DNA of 28,352 nt from DATAVK01 sp036267755. Its GTDB lineage: Bacteria > Actinomycetota > Actinomycetes > JAFAQI01. Of this stretch, positions 14,638 to 22,688 are shown in pieces. Both the position numbers and the translations under genes were made by a program. Below the pieces are notes generated by a model. That model saw nothing but the letters and a program-made list of their open reading frames with translations, did not search any database and was not told the DNA's origin. The number at the start of each line of letters is the position of its first letter. Positions within the stretch are counted from its first letter, which is position 1. The stretch lies in the NCBI GenBank assembly GCA_036267755.1, contig DATAVK010000071.1:1-28352 (forward strand), in the 5' to 3' direction.

Positions 14638-16530
14638 CTACTTGCTCGTCAGGTACCAGTACTCCGGCGTGAAAGAGTACTGAGTGAGGTTCGCGAACGA
14701 GTCGGGCGTACCGGAGATTCCCTTCCACGCGAAGATCAGGTCCGGGTTGGGCAGGAAGACCGCGGGCAGGTCCTTGGTGATGAACGCGGCTTCGTCCTTC
14801 ACGGCATTCGGATCCGAGCTGAACTTGGAGGCCTTGATCAGCTTGTCCGCCTCTGGGCTGCTGTAGTCGCCCTCGTTTCCGCTGCCGCCGGTGTTGAAGA
14901 TGGTGTCGGTGGTCGGATAGGGGTTCTCCGTGAACCCGCCGTAGTTCTCCGCCTGCCACTTGTTGTTGTTCTGGGGCGCTACTGGGTCGTCGTACTGGTC
15001 GACGATGAAGTTGAACGTCTTCGCGGTCGGCGTGATCTTGATCCCCACCTGGCTCGCGGCCGACGCCCACTGCGTCGTCTCCTGGCCTGCGCTCGGCGGG
15101 TCGTTGACGTAGTAGTCGGTGAACTTGATGGTCTGCCCCTGCGGGATTCCGGCACCGCACTGGTTGGCGGCGGTCCCCGGGCTCTGGCATGTGGAGACGC
15201 CGCCGGGCACCACCTTCCAGCCGTGCGAGCTCAGCAGCTGGCTGGCGGCCGAGATGCTGTAGGGATACGGATTCGTGGCGGCGTTCGACGGCACGTACGG
15301 GGTCTGCGGAATCGCTGGGATCGGTCCGTACGCCGGGGCGGCTGCGCCGCCGTATGCGCCGTGGATGATCGCGGTCTGGTCGGACAGGTGAGCCAATGCC
15401 TGCCGGATGTAGGGCTGGGCGATGACCTTGTCCCAGTGGTCGGTCGTGTCCTTGAAGTTGAAGACCGCGTACTCGAAACCGAGGTCGGGGTAGCCGTAGA
15501 CGTTGTAGCCCTGTGCCTTGATCTTCGGCACCTGAGGCAGGTCCTCGGCGGCCACGAATCCCTGGCTCAGCTTCCCGGCGAGGATCGCGTTGAACTCCGC
15601 CGTGGACGACGCGAAGTACTCGGCTTTGAGCACCGAGAAGCGGGCCTTCTGTGGGCCGCCGTACGTCGGGTTGGGAACCATCGTGTTGGCGTCTGTGGTC
15701 GGGGTGAAGCTCGTCAACGTGAACGGGCCGTCGACGTCCTTCCACAGCGGGTTGGTGCCGTACGTCGACAGCTTCTTGGACTGCGTGTTGAGGTAGTTGA
15801 AGATCTTCTTCGCGTTCGTCGGGTTGCTGAAGTCGAGGTGCGAGCCGCCGGCGGATGCCGTGTTCCAGGCGGTCGACGGCATGGGGGTGAGGTAGGTGAG
15901 CTGCGTATCGGTGAACCAGCTGGGGTTGTAGCCCTTGTTGAGCGTGAGCACGACCTGGTAGGTGCTGGGGGCCTTTGCGCTGACGATGTTGTCGGGGAAG
16001 TCGCCGGTGGTGTAAGGCCCAAAGTTCTGGGCGTTCTCCTTGACGGCGGCGCGTACCTCGTCGATGAAGAACAGCACGTCCTGAGCATCGACCGGGTGAC
16101 CATCCGACCACTTGTAGTTGTGGCTCATGTTGATCGTGACGGTCTTGTTGCCGTTGGAGTAGACCGGAGGTGTTGCGAGCGACAACGGGTAGTTGATGAC
16201 CGGCCGGTTGCCGATGTCTTCGAGGTAGAGCGGGCGGTACAGCAGGATCTGGAACTGGTAGTTGACTGCGGTCCAGGCGGACCCCGGGAACACCGGCATG
16301 ATGTACGTCGGTTGGGCGCCGGCGATGATCGGGTAGCTGACCGTGCCGCCCTTGATCGGCGTGCCCGACTCCGCGGGCAACGAGCCGTACTGCCCCTCCG
16401 TCGTGCTGGTGCTGCCGCTCGGCGCCGAGCCGTGACCACTCCCGCCGCTTGATGCGGTGGAGCTACAGGCCGCGAGTACGAGACTCCCCGCGGCGACAGC
16501 GAGCAGGGCGCGGTGACGACGAATGGCCAT
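14638..16530 (-). CDS. Extracellular solute-binding lipoprotein, family 5
   Basis: Binding protein of the peptide-type importer, 630 residues, anchored to the outer face of the membrane. It has a lipoprotein signal peptide, MAIRRHRALLAVAAGSLVLAAC, with an arginine-rich start, a hydrophobic core and an LAAC lipobox; Cys22 would be lipidated. A Ser/Gly-rich linker follows. The mature domain shows family 5 features such as KGGTVSYPIIAG, FQILLYRPLYLED, NYKWSDGHPVDAQDVLFFID and PYIRQALAHLSDQTAIIHGAYGGAAAPAYGPIP. Its length exceeds the usual 500-560. Starting at ATG 16530 gives a proper signal peptide, whereas the earlier in-frame start (16632) would put 34 unsuitable residues in front. First gene of the importer operon. 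Family 5 members bind peptides, nickel, haem or sugars, so the ligand is unknown. Confidence 0.94.
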   Translation of the reverse strand: MAIRRHRALLAVAAGSLVLAACSSTASSGGSGHGSAPSGSTSTTEGQYGSLPAESGTPIKGGTVSYPIIAGAQPTYIMPVFPGSAWTAVNYQFQILLYRPLYLEDIGNRPVINYPLSLATPPVYSNGNKTVTINMSHNYKWSDGHPVDAQDVLFFIDEVRAAVKENAQNFGPYTTGDFPDNIVSAKAPSTYQVVLTLNKGYNPSWFTDTQLTYLTPMPSTAWNTASAGGSHLDFSNPTNAKKIFNYLNTQSKKLSTYGTNPLWKDVDGPFTLTSFTPTTDANTMVPNPTYGGPQKARFSVLKAEYFASSTAEFNAILAGKLSQGFVAAEDLPQVPKIKAQGYNVYGYPDLGFEYAVFNFKDTTDHWDKVIAQPYIRQALAHLSDQTAIIHGAYGGAAAPAYGPIPAIPQTPYVPSNAATNPYPYSISAASQLLSSHGWKVVPGGVSTCQSPGTAANQCGAGIPQGQTIKFTDYYVNDPPSAGQETTQWASAASQVGIKITPTAKTFNFIVDQYDDPVAPQNNNKWQAENYGGFTENPYPTTDTIFNTGGSGNEGDYSSPEADKLIKASKFSSDPNAVKDEAAFITKDLPAVFLPNPDLIFAWKGISGTPDSFANLTQYSFTPEYWYLTSK

Positions 16531-16535
16531 GCAGC

Positions 16536-16564
16536 GTTGTACCGCAGGTCGGTCGCCAGAACAA
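16536..16564 (-). promoter_or_regulatory. Candidate promoter of the importer operon
   Basis: TTGTTC (16564 to 16559), a 17-base spacer and TACAAC (16541 to 16536), the latter five bases before ATG 16530. The expected start point falls at or just inside the start codon, and no ribosome site is present. The 103-base gap to gatA also holds an imperfect inverted repeat, CGATTTGGAGCC (16565-16576) and GGAACCCAATCG (16591-16602), matching at 9 of 12 positions, directly upstream of the -35 box and a possible regulator site. Confidence 0.4.
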
Positions 16565-16633
16565 CGATTTGGAGCCGATTGCGCCGTGTTGGAACCCAAT
16601 CGCTGCCGATTCTTTACCAAAGAAGCCGCCAAC

Positions 16634-18106
16634 CTAAGGAATCTCCGGGGCCTGCTCGAGCAGCTGATCGGTGCCCAGCGCCGCCTCGACCGCCGCCGCT
16701 ACCCGGTACATCCGCTCGTCGGCCTGGACCGGCGCCATCACCTGCAGGCCGACCGGCAGGCCGTCCTCGGCTAGCCCGCACGGTACCGACAGTGCCGGGC
16801 CGCCGTAGAGGTTCGACGGGATGGTGCACAGATCGGCGAGGTACATAGCCATCGGGTCGTCGACCCGCGAACCGAGCTCGAAGGCGGTGGTCGGCGTGGT
16901 CGGGGAGACCAGCACGTCCACCGACTCGAATGCGGCGGCGAAGTCGCGGGAGATCAGGGTCCGCACCCGCTGCGCCTGCCCGTAGTAGGCGTCGTAGTAG
17001 CCCGCGGACAGCGCGTAGGTCCCGAGGATCACGCGGCGCTTCACCTCGGTGCCGAACCCGGCGGCGCGGGTCACGGCCATCACCTCCTCGGCGGAGGCCT
17101 CGCCGTCGTCACCGACCCGCAGGCCGTAGCGCATGGCGTCGTACCGCGCCAGGTTGCTCGAGGCCTCGCTGGGCGCGATCAGGTAGTAGGCCGGGAGGGC
17201 GTATCCGAAGTGCGGGCATGAGACCTCGACGACCTTGGCGCCGAGCGTCTCGAGCAGCGCGACGGCTTCGTCGAAGCGTGCGGTCACGCCCGCCTGGTAG
17301 CCCTCGCCGGCGAACTCCTTGACGACCCCGATCCGCATCCCGCTGATGTCGGTGGTGCGCGCCGCCTCGACCACCGGGGGAACCGGCCCGTCGATCGAGG
17401 TGGAGTCCATCGGGTCGTGGCCCGCGATGATGCTGTGCAGCAGCGCGGCGTCCAGCACGGTGCGGGCGCAGGGTCCGGCCTGGTCGAGCGACGAGCTGAA
17501 CGCGACCAGGCCATAGCGCGAGACACCGCCGTACGTCGGCTTGACACCCACTGTCCCGGTCACGGCGCCGGGCTGGCGGATCGACCCGCCGGTGTCGGTC
17601 CCGATCCCGAGCGGCGCTTGGTACGACGCGATAGCCGCGCTGGTGCCACCACCGGACCCGCCCGGGGTCCGGGTGAGGTCCCACGGGTTGTGGGTGGGCC
17701 CGAACGCCGAGTGCTCGGTGGAGGAGCCCATCGCGAACTCGTCCATGTTGGTCTTGCCGAGGATGACGATCCCGGCGTCGCGCATTCTCGTGACAATGGT
17801 CGCGTCGTACGGCTGGATCCAGCCTTCGAGGATCCGCGACCCCGCGGTGGTGGGCACGCCCTTGGTGACGACGATGTCCTTGAGAGCGAGCGGTACGCCG
17901 GCCAGCGGACCGGTGAGCTCTCCGGCGTCGACTCGGGCGGCGGTGGCCAGGGCGTTGTCGGCGTCGACGTGAAGGAACGCGTGGACCGCTCCGTCGACCT
18001 CCTCGATCCGGTCCAGGTGGGCCTGGGTGACCTCGACCGCGGAGACCTCGCGTGCGGCGATCCGGGCGGCCAGCGCCGAGGCGCTGCATCGCAGCAAGTC
18101 GTTCAC
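16634..18106 (-). CDS. gatA: Asp-tRNA(Asn)/Glu-tRNA(Gln) amidotransferase subunit A
   Basis: Glutaminase subunit of GatCAB. It hydrolyses glutamine and passes ammonia to GatB for conversion of Glu-tRNA(Gln) or Asp-tRNA(Asn). The 490-residue amidase-signature protein has a complete Ser-cisSer-Lys triad: Lys76 in PLALKDIVV, Ser151 in PGGSGGGTSAA, and the nucleophile Ser175 in GTDTGGSIRQPGA. Further landmarks are GVKPTYGGVSRYGLVAFSSSLDQ and the C-terminal LYGGPALSVPCG. ATG 18106 overlaps the gatC stop by four bases, so the two are translated as a coupled pair. In M. tuberculosis, as I recall, pfkA lies between gatA and gatB; here the next gene downstream is the importer binding protein, 103 bases on. 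Confidence 0.98.
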   Translation of the reverse strand: MNDLLRCSASALAARIAAREVSAVEVTQAHLDRIEEVDGAVHAFLHVDADNALATAARVDAGELTGPLAGVPLALKDIVVTKGVPTTAGSRILEGWIQPYDATIVTRMRDAGIVILGKTNMDEFAMGSSTEHSAFGPTHNPWDLTRTPGGSGGGTSAAIASYQAPLGIGTDTGGSIRQPGAVTGTVGVKPTYGGVSRYGLVAFSSSLDQAGPCARTVLDAALLHSIIAGHDPMDSTSIDGPVPPVVEAARTTDISGMRIGVVKEFAGEGYQAGVTARFDEAVALLETLGAKVVEVSCPHFGYALPAYYLIAPSEASSNLARYDAMRYGLRVGDDGEASAEEVMAVTRAAGFGTEVKRRVILGTYALSAGYYDAYYGQAQRVRTLISRDFAAAFESVDVLVSPTTPTTAFELGSRVDDPMAMYLADLCTIPSNLYGGPALSVPCGLAEDGLPVGLQVMAPVQADERMYRVAAAVEAALGTDQLLEQAPEIP

Positions 18107-18399
18107 TGAAGGTCCAGGATCCGCGGCACCCGGAACCGCTGGTCCTCGGCCGCCGGCGCGGCCGCGAGCGCCTCCTCAGCGGTCAGGCACGGGACCGGCT
18201 CGTCGGGCCGGAGCACGTTCGTGACCGGCACGGCATGGGTCGTCGGCGGGATGTCGTCGGCCGCGACCTCCTGCACCCGCCCGACGGCATCGAGGATGAC
18301 GTCGAGCTGGCCCGCCAACGCGTCGAGCTCGGAGTCGGTGAGGGCGATCCGGGCCAACCGGGCGAGATGCTCGACGTCGGTGCGGGTGATGGCAGCCAC
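18103..18399 (-). CDS. gatC: Asp-tRNA(Asn)/Glu-tRNA(Gln) amidotransferase subunit C
   Basis: Small 98-residue subunit that wraps around GatA and GatB and stabilises the complex. The sequence is typical: TRTDVEHLARLARIALTDSELDALAGQLDVILDAVGRVQEVAADDIPPTTH, then the extended tail NVLRPDEPVPCLTAEEALAAAP and RVPRIL, whose proline-rich character matches the known extended GatC C-terminus. It starts with GTG at 18399. A TAGGAT box lies six bases before this codon and there is no ribosome site, so a leaderless message is likely. It begins the gatC-gatA pair and overlaps gatA by ATGA. Confidence 0.97.
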   Translation of the reverse strand: MAAITRTDVEHLARLARIALTDSELDALAGQLDVILDAVGRVQEVAADDIPPTTHAVPVTNVLRPDEPVPCLTAEEALAAAPAAEDQRFRVPRILDLQ

Positions 18400-18405
18400 G
18401 CGCCC

Positions 18406-18411
18406 ATCCTA
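18406..18411 (-). promoter_or_regulatory. -10 box of gatC-gatA
   Basis: TAGGAT exactly six bases before the gatC GTG, within the 44-base gap to the GGDEF-EAL gene. The only -35 candidate at 17 bases is a poor CTGGCC. The predicted transcript begins at the start codon. Confidence 0.5.
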
Positions 18412-18443
18412 GGTGGCTGGGTGGCCTCGGCCAGGGCCGCGGT

Positions 18444-20540
18444 TCAGGCGGGGAGGCTGTCGCCGGCGAGCGGCAGGGTGGAGGTGTCGGCGGGATCCCG
18501 AACGGTAGCCAGACCCATCGTGGTGTGGTTGAAGTTCTCGAGCCAGGCGGTCGCGACCGCGGGCGGCATGGCCTTCGACAGGTACCAGCCCTGCGCCGCG
18601 TCGCAGCCGTAAACAGCGAGCCGGTCCCAGGCGTCCCGGGTCTCGACGCCCTCGGCGACGGTGCGCAACCCGAGCGCGCCGGCCAGGTCGATGATCGAGT
18701 GCACGATCGCCGCGTCGTCCTCGTTGACGTCCATCCGCATCACGAACGAGCGGTCGATCTTGACCTCGCTGACCGGCAGCCGCTTGAGGTGCACCAGCGA
18801 CGAGTAGCCCGTCCCGAAGTCGTCGAGTGAGACCCCGACTCCCAGTGACGCGAGCGAGAGCAGGGTCGAGGCGGCACGAGCCGGGTCGGTCATCAGCACG
18901 CTCTCGGTGACCTCGATCATCAGGGCGCGTGGGGGGACGTCGTACCGCTCGATGCTGCGCTGCAGCATCTCGGCGAACCTGCGGTCGTAGAGGTCGCGAG
19001 CGCAGACGTTCACCGCGGTCTGGACCCGAAGCCCCTGGTGCCACCACTCGGAGAGCTGGCGCAGCGCTTCGTCGAGGACGAACTGGGTGATGACGCGCAT
19101 CAGGCCGGTCTGCTCCGCGAGCGGCAGGAACTCATCAGGCGGGATGTTGCCCCGGTCCGGGTGGGTCCAGCGCAGCAACGCCTCGACGCCGACGACGTCT
19201 CCGGTGCGCAGGTCGGCCTTCGGCTGGTAGTGCAGGGACAGGTCGCGGTTCTCCAGCGCGGTGCGGAGCTCGCCGAGCATGCCGAGCCGGGCGGTGGAGT
19301 GACGGTCGATCTCGCTCGAGTAGACCTGCACCCGGGTGCCGTTCTCCTTGGCGACGTACATCGCCACGTCGGCGCGCTGCAGCAGCGTCTCGAAGTCGCT
19401 GCCGTGCTGCGGGTGGAGTGCGATCCCGAGCGAGGCGTCGATCTCGTGTGAGAGTCCCTCGTGGCGGAACGGCTCGGCCAGCGCAGCACCTACCCGCTCG
19501 GCCAGGTCGAGAGCGGAGCGGGGCTCGACGAGGTCGGTCACGAGCACGGCGAACTCGTCGCCCCCGAGCCGCGCGACGACCGCTCCCTCGCCCATCACCC
19601 CAGTCAGCCGGGTGCCGACCCACTGGAGCAGCTCGTCGCCGACCCGGTGGCCCAGGGTGTCGTTGATCTCCTTGAAGCGGTCGAGGTCGAGCAGGAACAG
19701 CGCCAGGTGGGTGTGCGTCTCGTTGGCGGTGCGCAGAGCGTCCTGGGTCGCGGCGACCAGGTGGCGCCGGTTGGGCAGCCCGGTCAGCGAGTCCTCGAGA
19801 CTCTGCTGCTCACGTGCGCGGGTCAGGCCGGCGGTCGCGTACACCGCGCCGAGCGGGAACAGCAGCAACGGCAGCAGCGCCGGGCCGCGCTCCATGACGA
19901 CCACGATGATCGGTGACAAGCCGAGCAACGCGCTGGTGGCGAGCGTCTGGAACTCGAAGTCGGCGAACAGCTCGCTGCGGAACGAGGTCCGGGTCCGCAA
20001 GGCGAGCGCGCCCGAGACCAGGACATTGTTGACCACGAAGTAGGCGACGGCGGCGAGCGCAATCGCCGGCAGGTCGTTGCCGCTGACGTTCATCGGGTGC
20101 GTGGCGCTGGCGTGACGGCCCAGCGCGACGAGGGCCAGCTGAGCCGCGCCGAAGGACAGGGAGAACTGCGCGATGTTGAAACCGGTCCGCCAGGCGGCTC
20201 GACGACCCGTGATGTCGGCGACCGCGATGGCGACAGCCTGCATGAGCAGCGCGAGCGGGAGACCGGCGTACAGCAGCAAGGCGAAGATGAACGCGGTGGA
20301 CGTGCTCACCCCGTTGACGTCCATGCCGGCGATGACCAGCGGGCGCACCTCGCCGATGACGACGAGGGCAGCGACCACGATGAGGGCCGTGCGCATGACG
20401 GTGAAGTCGTGGGCGGTCAGCATCGACGCCTGCATGACGAGCAGGCCGAAGCCGACCACCGTCACGAGGGCGAGGTAACTCCAGAAAACCGATGCGCCAG
20501 CGGTCGGGACACCATTCCGGTCGTCGTCGTGCCCGGACAT
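18444..20540 (-). CDS. Membrane GGDEF-EAL protein (cyclic di-GMP turnover)
   Basis: A 698-residue membrane protein with both cyclic di-GMP synthase and phosphodiesterase domains. The N-terminal 240 residues hold about seven or eight hydrophobic segments (first near 17-40, last near 220-238) and may form a sensor; I do not recognise a named MASE type. The GGDEF domain (about 245-410) has DLDRFKEINDTLGHRVGDELL and intact RLGGDEF at 324-330. The RxxD inhibitory site normally five residues earlier is absent (GEGA). The EAL domain (about 420-675) has EAL at 453-455, EVTES, DDFGTGYSSL at 573-582, KIDRSFV and AEGVET, so it looks catalytically capable. ATG 20540 is preferred over the in-frame start at 20588 because GGGGGT precedes it at a good distance. 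It appears to be a single-gene unit; the signal sensed is unknown. Confidence 0.93.
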   Translation of the reverse strand: MSGHDDDRNGVPTAGASVFWSYLALVTVVGFGLLVMQASMLTAHDFTVMRTALIVVAALVVIGEVRPLVIAGMDVNGVSTSTAFIFALLLYAGLPLALLMQAVAIAVADITGRRAAWRTGFNIAQFSLSFGAAQLALVALGRHASATHPMNVSGNDLPAIALAAVAYFVVNNVLVSGALALRTRTSFRSELFADFEFQTLATSALLGLSPIIVVVMERGPALLPLLLFPLGAVYATAGLTRAREQQSLEDSLTGLPNRRHLVAATQDALRTANETHTHLALFLLDLDRFKEINDTLGHRVGDELLQWVGTRLTGVMGEGAVVARLGGDEFAVLVTDLVEPRSALDLAERVGAALAEPFRHEGLSHEIDASLGIALHPQHGSDFETLLQRADVAMYVAKENGTRVQVYSSEIDRHSTARLGMLGELRTALENRDLSLHYQPKADLRTGDVVGVEALLRWTHPDRGNIPPDEFLPLAEQTGLMRVITQFVLDEALRQLSEWWHQGLRVQTAVNVCARDLYDRRFAEMLQRSIERYDVPPRALMIEVTESVLMTDPARAASTLLSLASLGVGVSLDDFGTGYSSLVHLKRLPVSEVKIDRSFVMRMDVNEDDAAIVHSIIDLAGALGLRTVAEGVETRDAWDRLAVYGCDAAQGWYLSKAMPPAVATAWLENFNHTTMGLATVRDPADTSTLPLAGDSLPA

Positions 20541-20624
20541 GTCACCCCCAATCGCTGCATCTCGACCGACACCCGCCGGTCCCGTCATGATCGACAGCGC
20601 GGCGGGGATCTTGAGGAATCGCGC

Positions 20625-22688
20625 TCAGTCCCCCGTTTGGGCCGGTTGGGCGACCTCCGCTGCGGCGGCTGGTCCACGCTCGAGCAGCACCCGGAAACCG
20701 GCCTCATCCAGCAGCGGTACGCCGAGTTTGACCGCTTTGTCATATTTCGAGGCGCCGGGGGCTTCCCCCACCACCACGAACCCGGTCGCCTTGCTCACCG
20801 AGCTGCTCACCTTGCCGCCCAGGTCCTGCACGGCCGCGGCCGCGACGTCGCGGCTGTAGGCCGCCAGCGAGCCGGTGACGACGACGCTCACGCCCTGCAA
20901 CGGGCCCGGGCCCGCCGCCTCACCCTCCTCGCGGACCTGGACACCGCCCTTGGTGAGGCGCGCGACGATCTCACGGTGCCCCTCGTCGGCGAACCAGTCG
21001 ACGACCGCCGCTGCGATCGTGGGCCCCACGCCGTCGACGGCGGCGAGCTCGTCGGCGGAGGCGGTCGCGATCGCGTCGAGCGAACGGAGCTCGCGAGCCA
21101 GCGCCTGGGCGGCCGTGGGTCCGACGTGCCGGATCGAGAGCCCGACGAGCAGCCGCCACAGCGGCCGGTGTCGCGCGGTCTCGACACCGTCGAGGATCTG
21201 CTTGATCTTCTTTGGACCGAAGCCGCGCAGCCCCTCGAACGACTCGGCCGTCAGCGAGAAGACGTCGCCGATGTCCGTGACCCGGTCGTTGTCCAGCAAC
21301 GCGATCGCGGTCTCGTAGCCGAGCCCGTCGATGTCCAGCGCGCCGCGCCCGGCGATGTGGGAGATCGCCTCGCGTCGCTGCGCCGGGCAGCCCAGCGTGT
21401 TGGGGCAACGCCAGTCGACCTCACCCTCGGCCCGGGTCAGCTCGGTGTCGCACTCGGGGCACCGGGTGGGCATCCGGAACTCCCGCGCGTCCTTCGGGCG
21501 CAGGTCCACGACCGGCCCGACCACCTCGGGGATGACGTCCCCGGCCCGGCGTACGACGACGGTGTCGCCGATCATCACGCCCTTACGACGTACCTCGTCC
21601 TCGTTGTGCAGCGTGGCGGTGCCGACGGTCACTCCCCCGACCTGCACCGGCTCCAGCACCGCGAACGGCGTGACCCGGCCGGTACGGCCGACGTTGACGG
21701 TGATGTCGTTGAGGCGGGTCGTCACCTCCTCGGGCGGGTACTTCCACGCGATCGCCCACCGCGGCGCTTTCGAGGTCGCGCCCAACCGGTCCTGCAGCGC
21801 GAACGAGTCGACCTTGACGACCACGCCGTCGATGTCGTGCTCGATGTCGTGGCGGTGCTCGCCCCAGTACGCGACGTAGTCGTGGATGCCGTCGAGGTCG
21901 TCAACGACCTGGTACCGGCTGCTGACCGGCAGCCCCAGCTCCTGCAGGGCGGCGTAGGCAGCGGACTGGCTCGGCGGGTCGAAGCCGTCGCGGGCGCCGA
22001 TTCCATGCAGCGTCAGGGCGAGCGGCCGGGTCGCGGTGACCCGCGGGTCCTTCTGCCGCAGCGATCCCGCCGCCGAGTTGCGCGGATTGGCGAACGGCTG
22101 CTTGCCCTCCGCGACCAGCGCGGCGTTGATGCCCTCGAAGGCCGCATGCGGCAAGAAGACCTCGCCCCGCACCTCGAGCAGCGCCGGAGGCCACTTCGTC
22201 TTCAGCTGGTCCGGGACCGTCTCGATGGTCCGCAGGTTGTAGGTGATGTCCTCGCCGGTCACCCCGTCGCCGCGGGTCGCGGCACGCACCAGCCGGCCGT
22301 CCTCGTAGACCAGGTCCACCGCCAGGCCGTCGATCTTCAGCTCGCACAGCCACTGCGGCACCGGGACCTCACGGGTCGCCCGCGCGGCCCAGGCGGCGAA
22401 CTCCTCGTCGGTGAAGACGTTGTCGAGGCTGAGCAGCCGCTGGACATGACGCACCTCGGCGAAGTCCGTCGACAGCGTCTCCATGACCTTCTGGGTCGGC
22501 GAGTTCGGCGTCCGCAGGCTGGGGTGGCTGTCCTCGATTGCGCTCAGCTCGTGCATCTTGGCGTCGTACTCGGCGTCCGAGACGGTCGGCTGGTTGCTGA
22601 TGTAGTAGCGGTAGGCGAGGTCCTCGAGCTCCTGGCTGAGCTGAGCGTGCCGCCGAGCCACCTTCGGGGGAACGTCCGGCGCGCTCAC
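20625..22688 (-). CDS. ligA: NAD+-dependent DNA ligase
   Basis: Essential replicative ligase that seals nicks using NAD+. The 687-residue protein has every domain in order. The Ia region is YRYYISNQPTVSDAEYD (27-43). The adenylation domain has the catalytic Lys118 in ELKIDGLA and later ATRGDGVTGEDIT and EVRGEVF. The OB fold is around VNVGRTGRVTPFAVLEPV. A four-cysteine zinc finger is CPEC...CPNTLGC. A helix-hairpin-helix block follows, then a C-terminal BRCT domain from about GPLQGVSVVVTGSL. The start is GTG 22688, because the protein then begins VSAPDVPPKVARRHAQL; the open frame up to 22853 lies inside the MetE-like gene and is rejected. The GTG overlaps the TGA of that gene in GTGTGA, so translation is probably coupled. 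Same neighbour as in mycobacteria. Confidence 0.98.
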   Translation of the reverse strand: MSAPDVPPKVARRHAQLSQELEDLAYRYYISNQPTVSDAEYDAKMHELSAIEDSHPSLRTPNSPTQKVMETLSTDFAEVRHVQRLLSLDNVFTDEEFAAWAARATREVPVPQWLCELKIDGLAVDLVYEDGRLVRAATRGDGVTGEDITYNLRTIETVPDQLKTKWPPALLEVRGEVFLPHAAFEGINAALVAEGKQPFANPRNSAAGSLRQKDPRVTATRPLALTLHGIGARDGFDPPSQSAAYAALQELGLPVSSRYQVVDDLDGIHDYVAYWGEHRHDIEHDIDGVVVKVDSFALQDRLGATSKAPRWAIAWKYPPEEVTTRLNDITVNVGRTGRVTPFAVLEPVQVGGVTVGTATLHNEDEVRRKGVMIGDTVVVRRAGDVIPEVVGPVVDLRPKDAREFRMPTRCPECDTELTRAEGEVDWRCPNTLGCPAQRREAISHIAGRGALDIDGLGYETAIALLDNDRVTDIGDVFSLTAESFEGLRGFGPKKIKQILDGVETARHRPLWRLLVGLSIRHVGPTAAQALARELRSLDAIATASADELAAVDGVGPTIAAAVVDWFADEGHREIVARLTKGGVQVREEGEAAGPGPLQGVSVVVTGSLAAYSRDVAAAAVQDLGGKVSSSVSKATGFVVVGEAPGASKYDKAVKLGVPLLDEAGFRVLLERGPAAAAEVAQPAQTGD

